Positions 11,594-21,360 of a stretch of 64,000 nt of DNA are shown here, piece after piece. A model generated the notes under the pieces. The model was not told the origin of the DNA. It made no database searches and was given only the letters and a program-made list of their open reading frames with translations. Source of the DNA: Sistotremastrum niveocremeum HHB9708 (taxonomy: Eukaryota; Basidiomycota; Agaricomycetes; Sistotremastrales; Sistotremastraceae); contig KV419400.1 in assembly GCA_001630475.1 (NCBI GenBank), forward strand, positions 310,940 to 374,939, written 5' to 3'. Every line of letters starts with the position of its first letter. Within the stretch, counting starts at the first letter, position 1. The position numbers and the translations under genes were made by a program.

Positions 11594-13037
11594 ATGAATG
11601 TTGGTGCTGGTGCTGAAGCTCCCCGCCGGTGAGTCCATTCTTTGCCCAGTATCGCGGGCTTGACTGAGCGTGTCGTCTTTTTCTAGTGCCCATCTTTATG
11701 TCGGCAATCTGAGCCCCCGTGTTACCGAGTACATGTTGACCGAAATCTTCGCTGTCGCTGGTCCGGTTCAACACGTCAAAATTATTCCCGATCGTAATTA
11801 TCAGCACGGCGGCCTTAACTATGGTTTCGTCGAATATCTCGACATGCGCGCTGCGGAGACCGCCCTTCAGACCCTGAACGGGCGCAAGATTTTCGATACC
11901 GAAATTCGAGTCAACTGGGCTTATCAGGGCCAGCAGAACAAGGAGGATACCACTGGACATTATCATGTCTTCGTGGGTGATCTCAGCCCCGAGGTCAATG
12001 ATGACGTTCTCGCTAAAGCGTTCAGCGCATTTGGGACGATGTCTGATGCTCGTGTCATGTGGGATATGAACTCCGGGAAATCTCGTGGTTACGGCTTTTT
12101 GGCCTTCAGAGACAAAACGGATGCAGAACAAGCCATTGCGACTATGAATGGTGAATGGCTTGGTTCCCGCGCTATCCGTGTCAACTGGGCCAATCAAAAA
12201 ACCCAGGGAGCTCCCGCCAGTGGCGTCTCTTCCCCCTCCCCCATGTCCGCTGGTCCCCGTTACGGAGATGCCCCCGCGCCCATGAATTTCGCTGGAGGCC
12301 CTCTGTCGTACGAGGCAGTGGTCCAACAGACTCCTTCTTACAACACCACCGTCTACGTTGGTAATCTCGTGCCATACTGTACTCAAGCCGATTTAATTCC
12401 ACTCTTCCAATCTATTGGCTATCTTGCGGAGATTCGTATGCAAGCAGACCGCGGCTTCGCCTTTGTCAAGCTTGATACCCACGAAAACGCAGCCATGGCC
12501 ATTGTCCAACTTCAGGGTCAGATGGTTCATGGAAGACCCATTAAATGCAGCTGGGGCAAGGACCGCGCTGATGGCGGAACCGTTCAGCCTGGCGGCCCTG
12601 CTAGTCCGACACCAGCCACCGCGGCGATTGGAGCTGCTCCCTATACCAATGTGAGCGGAATTTCACTGCATAGTTATAACTATACTGATCATTTTTACAG
12701 GCCATGTATGGTATGCCCACACCGAATACCTACAATCAATACGCCGGATTTGGGTATGGTGGATTTGATCAATCGGCCGCCAGTGTCGGAGGAGCTGCGA
12801 GGTCCGCGGGTCAAGGTGCTACCCCAGCTTCCCCCCAGCAATCGACTGCCGGAACTGCGGCCGGTCAGCAGGCTCAGTGGCCTACCGATCCTTCTGCCTT
12901 CTACAACACGGCTTACTGGGGAGGTGAGGACACTCATATCTTTGGACATTTCACTAGCTAACCCCGTTCCAGGTTACTATGGCCAACAAGCGGGCCAGCC
13001 TGGTGCTACAGGCCAGCAGAATGGCCAAGGCGCTTGA
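11594..13037 (+). CDS. PUB1: Three-RRM poly(A)/U-binding protein, PUB1/TIA-1-like
   Basis: This is an RNA-binding protein of the PUB1/TIA-1 group, which binds U-rich and poly(A) RNA and enters stress granules. A short first exon (MNVGAGAEAPRR) is spliced to RRM1 (AHLYVGNLSPRVTEYMLTEI). RRM2 follows (HVFVGDLSPEVNDDVLAKAF, with RGYGFLAFRDK as RNP1), then a Ser/Pro linker, RRM3 (TTVYVGNLVPYCTQADLIPLF, with RGFAFVKLDTHENAA) and a Gly/Gln/Ala/Tyr-rich prion-like tail ending GQQNGQGA. Introns lie near 11630-11686, 12652-12700 and 12925-12972. The open frame continues through the second of these but loses the tail composition, which is why I place the splice there. The upstream 5' UTR is strongly CT-rich (about 11345-11590). 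Confidence 0.93.
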
Positions 13038-13459
13038 ATGCGTCGCGTACTGATAATAACTTCATGTTCTGTTTTTCTATCTCATAGTGTCTTCATTGTC
13101 ACTGCCACCTGTCGTTGGAAACGGGCATCTCTCTTTCGCTCACTGCTCTCTTCTCTTCTGATCTTTGGCTGTATCCCTTGATGAAAGAATCTCCTAAGTC
13201 ATTGATGTTCGCACGTCGTACATCCAATTACATTGTTGCCCGTCTCAAACCATCACACCTCAGTATAGGTTTAAATGGTATACAAAGCACTCAATGGTTA
13301 TCAAACACAACAGAATTAGCACAAAGATGATGGAAGCTCCTAACCAGAAGGAAGTTTCGTAACTGAGTTGTTACCGTCAAGAAAAAAAAGACAACAGTGA
13401 GATGAATACTGGAATGAGGGAAGCCAAGTAATGATATCAGACGACTCATTCATCAACGA
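13038..13459. other. Convergent 3' regions, nothing recognised
   Basis: About 420 bp between the stops of the PUB1-like gene (plus) and ATG16 (minus). It reads as two 3' UTRs. No coding family, repeat or RNA gene is evident. Confidence 0.5.
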
Positions 13460-14453
13460 CTAGCCATTCGGAGTCAGGGTCAGTCTCCCCGCCGGCTGGG
13501 ATCCCTTCCCATCCGTCGCTCTCGTCTGCGGCGGGATCGCGAGAGCGTCCTCGTTTCCCGAGAGGATCGAGGCTGAGTCCGAGCCATCTACATGTCGATT
13601 CCGCCACTCTTGTATTGCATCGCTCCGCGATCTCATTTGGTCGTAGAATTCGTTGGCTTCGTTCATTCGATTAGCATCGGCCTGCTTGGCATCAAGCCAG
13701 CGTTGAAGTAGGACAGCGTTGTCTTTGACAAGTGAAGCGTTTCTTTCTTCGATCTGGCCTAGCTCTAATTGAAGTGTGGCGATTTCATCATGCAGTACCT
13801 TGACACGCGAGTCAGGGATATTGATTGCAGACCGTAAGGATCAAATACCTGAGCTGTACGATCCTTCTCTGACATGAGCTCGTTGTGTTGATCCACCTTC
13901 CTTCGAAGATGTGTGATCTCCTCCGTGAGCTTCCGTAGGTTATCGCCTTCAACACGCAGCAACTCTTCCTTCTCCCGCAGGGTTTCGGTCATCGAGAAGA
14001 GGCGTTGGGCGTTCTGACCATGTGTCTTGTAGACCGCAGCCATCTCATCCCGCAGAGATGAAATCTGGGATTCAAGAGATACGATGTATGCCGCGCGGAC
14101 AGGATTGCTAGAGAGAACAACATGAGTGTGGCTGCCTCGTGGCTGAAGAAAGGCGGCCGTACTCGTCTCCTCCAGCCCCCACGATGACGGTAGAACTGTT
14201 GGGATTTGACCGTACAGATCCAACTGCACGTAACAAAGATGCATTTCGTTCCTTGAGCAGCCTCGTTTGCTGCACGAGTCTTCGATCTAATGATTCCGGG
14301 AAAGGGGGAGGAAAGTGACCGTTAGCGGGTAGTTAGGCCACAAGTGAATAAAGCTAGCTAACATTGCTCGATTATGCCAGCATAAGCCGCTTCCTTTGCA
14401 TTTCTGTCTATAAGCCGTTGCCTTAGCTCTTCCTGCCAGGAAGGACCAGACAT
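13460..14453 (-). CDS. ATG16: Autophagy protein ATG16
   Basis: ATG16 binds ATG5 in the ATG12-ATG5-ATG16 complex, which directs lipidation of ATG8 on the phagophore. The N-terminus [21 protein letters not shown] is the ATG5-binding helix. Splicing continues [17 protein letters not shown] and then [22 protein letters not shown] long coiled coil follows ([37 protein letters not shown]). It leads into [27 protein letters not shown], the family signature near the end, then a Ser/Gly/Pro tail. Length after splicing is roughly 270 residues, and there is no WD40 domain, as usual for fungal ATG16. The intron between the N-terminal module and the coiled coil is placed with its acceptor at the ctctctag before NPVRAA. 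It is divergent from YPT7 over 106 bp. Confidence 0.92.
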
Positions 14454-14559
14454 GTCCTGGGGCGGAGTTCTAACTGAGCGACGCTACGGAACTGTCGGAT
14501 ATCGTGACTGGGGAACGTTCTCTACTCTAGACGGCCAACTCTTCACTCACTGCAGCATA
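14454..14559. promoter_or_regulatory. Divergent promoter ATG16 / YPT7
   Basis: A 106-bp gap separates the start codons of two genes that act in the same pathway, autophagosome formation and vacuolar fusion. The gap must hold both transcription start regions. No obvious TATA box or known factor site was recognised. Confidence 0.5.
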
Positions 14560-15450
14560 ATGGGTCGTGTTCTTCTCAAGGTACTCGAGCCATTGATCCC
14601 GAATCTGTGCTTGCGCTCATCGTTTCTGCTCCCAGGTCATTATTCTCGGCGACAGTGGGTCCGTATCGGGAGCAACTGTCGTAATTCCCGGTCACTTATA
14701 GGGATCCGTTCTAGTGTCGGAAAGACCTCTCTGATGAACCAATATGTCAACAAGCGATTCAGTCATCAGTACAAAGCCACAATTGGCGCCGATTTGTGCG
14801 TGACTGTCATTGTCGTCGTCGAATGTCGCACCACACTTACGCACATGACCTGTTAACAGTTTGACCAAGGAGGTCATGGTGGACGATCGATTGGTTACTA
14901 TGCAGGTACAGTATTCGGAAAGCTCTTCACATCAAGCCGGTCTAAACTCTGTTAGCTTTGGGATACTGCAGGTCAAGAGCGCTTCCAATCACTAGGGGTA
15001 GCCTTCTATCGTGGAGCAGACTGCTGCGTGCTAGTCTACGACGTCAACAGCGCCAAATCTTTCGAAACACTGGACAGCTGGAGAGACGAGTTCCTTATCC
15101 AAGCAAGTCCCCATGATCCGGAGAACTTCCCTTTCGTTGTGTTGGGCAACAAGATCGACGTGGAAGAGAGTAAACGACAGGTTACACAGAAGCGCGCAAT
15201 GTCTTGGTGTCAGTCCAAAGGCAATATCCCATACTTCGAGACATCGGCGAAAGAAGCCATCAATGTCGAGCAGGCATTCCAGACTGTTGCAAAGAATGCT
15301 CTGCAACAAGAAGCCGAGGTCGAATTGTGAGTCTTATACTATCGAGCCTTCTCATTCTCTTACGGGATATCATCGATCAGATATGCGGACTATCCTGACC
15401 CTATCAGAATCGACTCGGAGAGTTCTCAGAACTACGGCTGCAACTGTTAA
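14560..15450 (+). CDS. YPT7: Rab7-family GTPase YPT7 (vacuole/late endosome fusion)
   Basis: YPT7/Rab7 recruits the HOPS tether for homotypic vacuole fusion and autophagosome-vacuole fusion. Spliced exons give [47 protein letters not shown], containing the P-loop GDSGVGKT and the Rab7 effector loop [10 protein letters not shown]3 is [24 protein letters not shown]4 is GNKID and G5 is ETSAK. The protein ends with the double-cysteine prenylation signal CNC (stop 15448-15450), as in Rab7. Small introns lie near 14581-14635, 14657-14716, within the GADF region (about 14795-14858), before LWDTAG, and before the last exon. The second intron splits the P-loop codons. Confidence 0.96.
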
Positions 15451-15746
15451 TTATCTTCACGACTCTATATACACTCCACTTTTTGACCATTTCTCGATGT
15501 TACTTCTGAGCTTACCTTCGCTTCAGCTTCGCCGCTTCTAATTGGACTTGTTTATGCTTTTCCGTAATCTGCGTTTACCTTTTACCAGATTGACTTCGGC
15601 GTGCTGTACAGCTAGGGCTCTTCTCATCCGTTTCCTTGTTCTCTTCTGTTCTTTTGTTTCTTCTGAGTCTTCACGAATTCGCACGGAATATACATATAAA
15701 GTATTGCTTATTCAAGCCAGTATTGCGAAAGAACTGTCTAGTCTAT

Positions 15747-17575
15747 TTATTCTTTCACAACAACACTCCAAGAACTGGGTATTTTGCCGATCTGGCGACC
15801 TGTGATCTCTCTCAGTATCACTCGCGAAACAGGTCCCAGCCCGTCTTCGCCAACAGGGACTATAACATCCTCTCCCAGATATCCAATACGGTCTACAGTA
15901 GTAATGACCGCAGCCGTGCCTACCAAGGATCGTCAGAATGACACATTACTATGCCTTAATATTTGAGATAAATACCTGCACCGAAGATCTCTACCAATGT
16001 GCCGTTCTCCGAAGCCGCTTTGACTTCCTTCATGCTTATCGGACGTTCCGTGACGGTGAAGTTCTTCGGGAGACCGTCGAGCGATAATGATCCGGAAGCA
16101 TGGGCTCTTGCAAGTTCGAGGACGGAGTCCCGAGTAATTCCAGGAAGAATGACGTCCTCCAGAGGGGGTGTAGCCAACTCAATAGCTATGGATACACCTT
16201 AGCTTTAGGTCGCAAAAAATAGTTCAGGTGCTTACAACCGTCGTCCTTTTTGAAAACAGCTAAAACGTTCATCGTGCCAACCTAGTAAAAGGTCTTAGAT
16301 TAGAGGATGATGATCATGCACTCGATTGAACTAACCTCGGTAAGAAGGTGATCAGGTCCCCAAAGCCATAAATTCTGAGCATAGCCCTGTTTCGCGGCAA
16401 GTTTTTGTGGGATGATGCCGGGTGCATAATTCACTCCGAGCTTGTAGCTTCCGGTTCCTAATAACAAACATTTAGACAACGCTAGACGAGAATCAGCGAA
16501 CACGAACCTCCTGGCGCCGCTCGCACAAATTCAGTGGTGCCGTATAACGAAACGGGCTTGAAACCGTTGGGATAGTAGGGACCGACAGGGCTGCAAATGA
16601 CAAACAGAAGGGCGTCTGTGGGAGGAGCAACGCCAAGGGTTGGCTGATTTCCGACTGTTCACAATTCAGAGCTGTTAATAGGCTTAAACGCGGAACATGA
16701 GTGGACTCACTGAGCGTGGGTCTGATATAGAGACTGTGTCCCGGTAATTGAGGAACCCAGTGAGCGTCGATCTCTATCAGTTTCATGATCAATTTCTGCA
16801 ATGCGTCTCCATCGAAGCCCTGTTGCGAATAGTCCGTTGAATAAAGTGACATCGGGAAGCTCATTTGTGTGAATACGAACCGGTAATGCGATGCGAGCGG
16901 CACTGCGGTTCATTCGTTTCATGTTCATGTCAGGGCGGAATAGAGTGATTTTGCCGTCCTCGTCGCGGTATGCTTTGAGGCCTTCGAAGATTGTTTGGGC
17001 ATAGTGGAGGACGCTGGAACTGGGTTCTAATGATAGAGGCCCATCTGTAATCATGTTAATTCAAGGTCCGGCTACAAAGGGATTTGAGACGTACAAGGGA
17101 GGATATGTGGATCTGCCCAGCCGCTCAGCGCGTTCCATTTAATCATAAGCATGTGGTCTGTCTTTCTGAAAATCTCAGCATAATCCACAACAACGATTGG
17201 CATCACTGACAAATATTCGCCCCCATACGAGCTTTGAGCTTTCGGGCGGAGGCTTGGGATTTGAGTTTCTTGTGAACACAAGGCGCGCAGGCTAAATAAG
17301 GAACATGAAATTTTCAGGTGGAGCCAAAAATGAACAATGTGTGAAGGTCATACCTCGATATCTGGAAGAGCAGTAGCCAAACCAGTCATAGGGTCCGTTG
17401 TGGGCGTATTGATGGGCTTTGAAGCATCGGAGGTCTTGAGACCGTTCAAAGCGAGAGGCGTGGTGTGGAGAAACCGTTCTGAAGTGACCATAGTTGCTGA
17501 GCGTCGGAAAATGGGTGCCTTGGGCGATAATCGCAAGCTGCGGGACAGAGCATGTGCAGCCATGGTCAACAGCAA
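15747..17575 (-). CDS. BAT1: Branched-chain amino acid aminotransferase, probably mitochondrial
   Basis: This PLP-dependent class IV aminotransferase performs the last step of Leu/Ile/Val synthesis and the first step of their breakdown. The N-terminus ([34 protein letters not shown]) is Ser/Arg-rich and fits a mitochondrial presequence; the first or the second Met could be used. The catalytic core shows [20 protein letters not shown]-like residues, [19 protein letters not shown], the metal-free [18 protein letters not shown] region, and [13 protein letters not shown] with the Schiff-base Lys. Downstream are [36 protein letters not shown], and a C-terminal exon giving [19 protein letters not shown]. 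The last exon (about 15747-15920) is read from a separate frame. Two Gcn4-type motifs lie upstream. Confidence 0.93.
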
Positions 17576-17928
17576 GTCGACGAGAGGATGATGAGCAGCG
17601 CACGAGTCAAGCTTAACTTATAGTCACCGGGTTCAGCGCTAACCGCTAATCTAAAATGTGAACGGCGATAGGGGAATCGGAATTTCGGCTACGCTTTTAT
17701 ACGATCGGATTTGCTTCGGCTTACGTACTTGAACATCTTCCTGCCTATAACACAACTACGGGAATGTACAGGAAGGAAAGCATCAATGGCTGGGGTAATC
17801 GAAGCGACCAGTGACTCATAGTAGAGTCATACACGTAGCTGCTGCGAAGAAGAGCGGGGTTGACAATGAGAAAACTCGAAAGCAGGTGAATTGAGTAGCA
17901 GGAGCGGACCCAAATCCAACCAGTCTCG
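17576..17928. other. Intergenic, BCAT promoter
   Basis: About 350 bp upstream of the aminotransferase start and downstream of the Rho-like gene stop. It contains the two TGACTC motifs listed separately. Nothing else was recognised. Confidence 0.5.
17812..17829. promoter_or_regulatory. Paired Gcn4/bZIP-type sites upstream of BCAT
   Basis: TGACTCA lies at 17812-17818 and GAGTCA (the complement of TGACTC) at 17824-17829, about 240-250 bp upstream of the aminotransferase start. TGACTC is the binding site of Gcn4/Cpc1-type bZIP factors that raise amino-acid synthesis genes under starvation. The pair in opposite orientation next to an amino-acid gene suggests general amino-acid control; that role is inferred. 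Confidence 0.5.
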
Positions 17929-18761
17929 CTACTGAATCGTGCAGCCAGCCTTCCATTTAGATTTCGGGTTAACAACAGCTATTGCCTGTAGTCATCCAAC
18001 AATAAGACTCATGCACACTCATGCCACTCAGGAAAATTGCATACCTCTTGGAATACATCAGGCACGCCCTCCAACGTCCGAGAAGAGCACTCAACATATC
18101 GAACCGCTCCGATCTTGCGCGCTAATGCTTCTCCTTCTTGCAATAGAACAGGACTCCCATGTCCATCGTGCTTCAATTCAATCAGGGCTTCGGGATCTTC
18201 GCGAAGGTCACTCTTCGTCCCCACCAGTATGATCGGGGTCTTCGGATGGAGGGCTTGAACGGCCGAGTACCAGGCTTGCTCGACATTTAAAAAGGAGGGT
18301 TTGGAACAAGTGTTGAAGCAAAGAAGGATGACAGTAGGCGTAAAGAAGTAGCACGGATCATAGGTGTACAGTTTCCTTGCGTTCAGTTCCCATGCTAACA
18401 CGCAGCATAAGCATAAGCGTCACCTTTCATGGGACAAACAAACTAACCAGTAATGTGTATCGACTTCCGTGGTCGTTTCTTGTCCTTCTCAATTGCGAAT
18501 AGGCAGTAATTGGCGGGCCCATGTGCTCCAATGCCCTACATCATCCACGGCGTTAGATCAGCATCAGCGTGTAAGGAACTGAGATCATCACCATTGGCTC
18601 CAGTTCGATACCGTGCCTTAATTTAGCCCATGCTTTGATTAAGGAGCGCTTCAGATGAGATGTATGATAGTCAGACCGAGATTTGAACACCAAGATTGGT
18701 TTCAAGCTACTTTGCCAACATCGGAGTCGCCCCACAAGTGTATCCTAGTTCCCAATTCCAT
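17929..18761 (-). CDS. Atypical Rho-like small GTPase with altered G1 and G3 motifs
   Basis: A predicted protein of about 200 residues with Rho-family layout. Exon 1 encodes MELGTRIHLWGDSDVGK, and a 62-nt intron (18649-18710) joins it to RSLIKAWAKLRHG. Further exons give GPANYCLFAIEKDKKRP, HITAWELNARKLYTYDP, then TVILLCFNTCSKPSFLNV, PIILVGTKSDLRED (G4, TKxD), GAVRYVECSSRT (G5) and a last exon ending KSKWKAGCTIQ, a CaaX box for prenylation. What is odd: the P-loop reads GDSDVGKR instead of GK followed by T/S, and the G3 DTAGQE motif is replaced by TAWELN, so GTP hydrolysis is doubtful. The intron within the P-loop makes the raw frames look shifted. The exon 1 start is less sure than the rest. 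Confidence 0.7.
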
Positions 18762-19781
18762 CTCCTGACACCCTAGACCAAGCGTAGTAGACTCTTCAAG
18801 CCAGTATGCAGTCAACAGATGAGAGGTTCAGCGAGAGACGATCAGACGATCAGACGATCAAGTAAGGCATTGAAGGCGTGCTCAGAACAGGGCACAAGAG
18901 CATAGCAGGGCAACATGAGTGCAAACACGAGAGAGGAATTCCGAAACTATGATACGCCCAATCCTGAGAATCGATGGGAGATTTCTGTTGCCTGCGGAGA
19001 AACACAGAGTCTCTGACACGACCGCGAGAACTTTTTTGCATAGAGAAGTGCAGTGAAAATGATGTTGTTGGACTTCCCTATCTGACAGGGTTTCGTGCGA
19101 GTTACTGACGAACAGATCACAGACGCGGACCAACAACGAATCAGGCGGGACCGATTCGATAAGCCAGAAAGATGAACCACAAGAACGAGAAATGAAATGT
19201 CTCAGACCCAGAATTTTATCACACTTTCAAGGGCATGAGGAGAGATTAATTGATATATAGTGACGTGCTCACCGAGCTGTTGAACTGTCAAGACCCATCC
19301 GCAGATTGATGCGCTTTGAGGCAAGATGGAGCTCGCGTTTGTCGCAAGATGGCCGCTGCAACTTCGGCTTTCAGTGACATTCCAATTGAAAGTTCCCCAT
19401 ATACTGTGCACGATATTCTGACACAATATGGATGCGTCACTTGCGACGTGCTAAAACCGGCCGGGATTCTTGGTGGCATCGATGCTCGTGTATAGATTGA
19501 CGGAGAGCACGGCGACGAGAAATCTCAGAATACGAGTTGGCAATTTCTGTCGTAAGAAGTCATACGAATTTGTGCACAGCGGCGCGGCCATGGCAGGATG
19601 CGGGCAGCGTTCTCGGGGGTGCTGTTGACGACGAGCTTTTGTTTGCTGTTGTTATCGAACGCGTCAAAGTACCGGCAGACCACGACTGCAGCTCCATTGT
19701 ACATCAAATCTCCCTCACGCTCCTTTACTTTCCATTTGACCCTGGGATACCTGATACCAATACGATTCAAAGGAACACACA
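18762..19781. other. Gene-free divergent region, Rho-like GTPase / SED5
   Basis: About 1 kb between divergent start codons, unusually long for this compact window. Short frames on both strands resemble no family. It includes the small tandem repeat at 18837-18860. It could hold an untranslated first exon or a non-coding RNA; the sequence alone does not show one. Confidence 0.4.
18837..18860. repeat. Tandem repeat, (GACGATCA)3
   Basis: Three perfect copies of the 8-mer GACGATCA lie just upstream of the Rho-like gene. It is too short to be a minisatellite family of note. Confidence 0.85.
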
Positions 19782-21084
19782 ATGCCAGTCCAAGACCGCA
19801 CCAATGAATTCAAAGCATGCGTAGAATCAATACGAAGTCGTAGCAATTACCCCAAGGGTTCCGAAGCCAAGCAGCGGTTATTACAGAATGGCTCTGCAGG
19901 GAGAGGAGGCAAGGGAGAGTTTGCTAGGATGGCTGGAGCTATAGGGAAGGACATTGCTGAGACTACTCGGAAGTTGGGAAAATTGGCGCAGCGTATGTTC
20001 CTTACTTTGCAGTACAGGCTTCATTATCCTTACACAAGTGTTGTAGTTGCTAAACGCAAAACGCTTTTTGATGACCGACCAGTGGAGATTAGTGTGAGGA
20101 ATTCCTTAATTGAACACTTCGCGAATCTAAGAAATCCTCCAGGAACTCACCTTCATAATCAAACAAGACATTGCCAAAATCAATCAGCAGATAGCTTCAC
20201 TGCAGTCGTACCTTAAAACTCAGAAGACCCAAACATCTGGAAAGGGCGGAGTAGGGAAACAGGTTGATGAACATAATCATAATGTAGTCATGCTGCTGCA
20301 AAGCAAGCTAGCCACGACTTCGATGAGTTTCAAGGACGTGCTAGAAGTCCGGACACAGGTGAGAACTATCCCATGGAACTCCAAATCACACTGATCGTCT
20401 GTTCCAGAACATGAAGGAGTCCAAGGATCGAACTGAACAATTCATGTATTCTACTGCCTCAGCCGCTACCGCCGCACCTTCGAGTACGTTGAGACAAAGA
20501 ACCGTGAGTTTCGTGTCCTGACTTCTCCGATAGACTCGCTTCTCTTTGCCAAGCAGAGAGAGGATGGCCGCAGCTCACGAAACGACGTGAAAGGCAAAGG
20601 CCGCGCCAACAATGACGACTTGCTGACAGTGGACTTGAGCTCCGCTGAGGAGGGATCTGGTAGGGGTGCGGATGGGTTTATGCAGATGCAGTTGGTAGAA
20701 CAGCAGGTAAGTCTCTTTAAGATGTGCTCATGAATAGGAATTGACTGCCGCGCAGGACTCGTACATTCAATCGAGGTCTACTGCGATAGAGTCAATAGAA
20801 TCGACAATCGCAGAGCTTGGCCAAATATTCAGCCAACTAGCCAACATGGTTGCCGAGCAACGAGAAACGGTCCAGCGGATAGATGCTGACACTATCGATA
20901 TCGCCAATAACGTCTCTAGTGCGCAGCGGGAGCTATTAAAATACTACGCTAGTATCTCGAATAATAGGTGGTTAATGCTGAAAGTCTTTGGCGTTCTGAT
21001 CGTCTTCGTGAGTAATATTCCGTTGCTGCTTTGTGAGGTTTTCTGACTCTTTTCTAGTTCCTTGTTTTTATATTAGTCTCTTGA
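19782..21084 (+). CDS. SED5: Syntaxin 5-type t-SNARE SED5 (ER-Golgi fusion)
   Basis: SED5/syntaxin 5 is the Qa-SNARE of the cis-Golgi, used for ER-to-Golgi and intra-Golgi fusion. The N-terminus MPVQDRTNEFKACVESIRSR matches the conserved SED5 peptide that binds the SM protein Sly1. The Habc region follows, with RKLGKLAQLAKRKTLFDDRPVEISELTFIIKQDIAKIN after splicing. A Ser/Asn-rich linker leads to the SNARE motif QLVEQQDSYIQSRSTAIESIESTIAELGQIFSQLANMVAEQ, whose central Gln sits in IFSQL. The C-terminal membrane anchor is WLMLKVFGVLIVF joined by splicing to FLVFILVS (stop 21082-21084). About six short introns interrupt it. Reading past the last donor would truncate the anchor, which supports that splice. 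Confidence 0.95.
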
Positions 21085-21360
21085 TCATCTGGACTATTCA
21101 TCTTAGTTTATTCATACATGTTCTCGTACTCTTATATTTCCCTTTTGAGCATTGAGAGATGCGTCAGACTACCAGAGCAGGACGGGGAGAAGCGTTTGAA
21201 AAGGGCTCGAATCACGTGTCGCTGCCTTCTCCAGGACGCGATCGAGTCGCCCCAATGCTTTCCGCCCTAAATGTGGGCTACAGGGAGCACGCTACGACAA
21301 CGTGTGTTGCCCTTACGCCATCATACTATTTTCAGTCGAGCTCAACATAAGACTCTTCGA

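Noticed and set aside
18649-18761. Apparent compensating frameshifts around the P-loop of the Rho-like gene
   Set aside because: A single 62-nt GT-AG intron (18649-18710) joins GDSDVGK to RSLIKAW in frame and explains the pattern without any frameshift.
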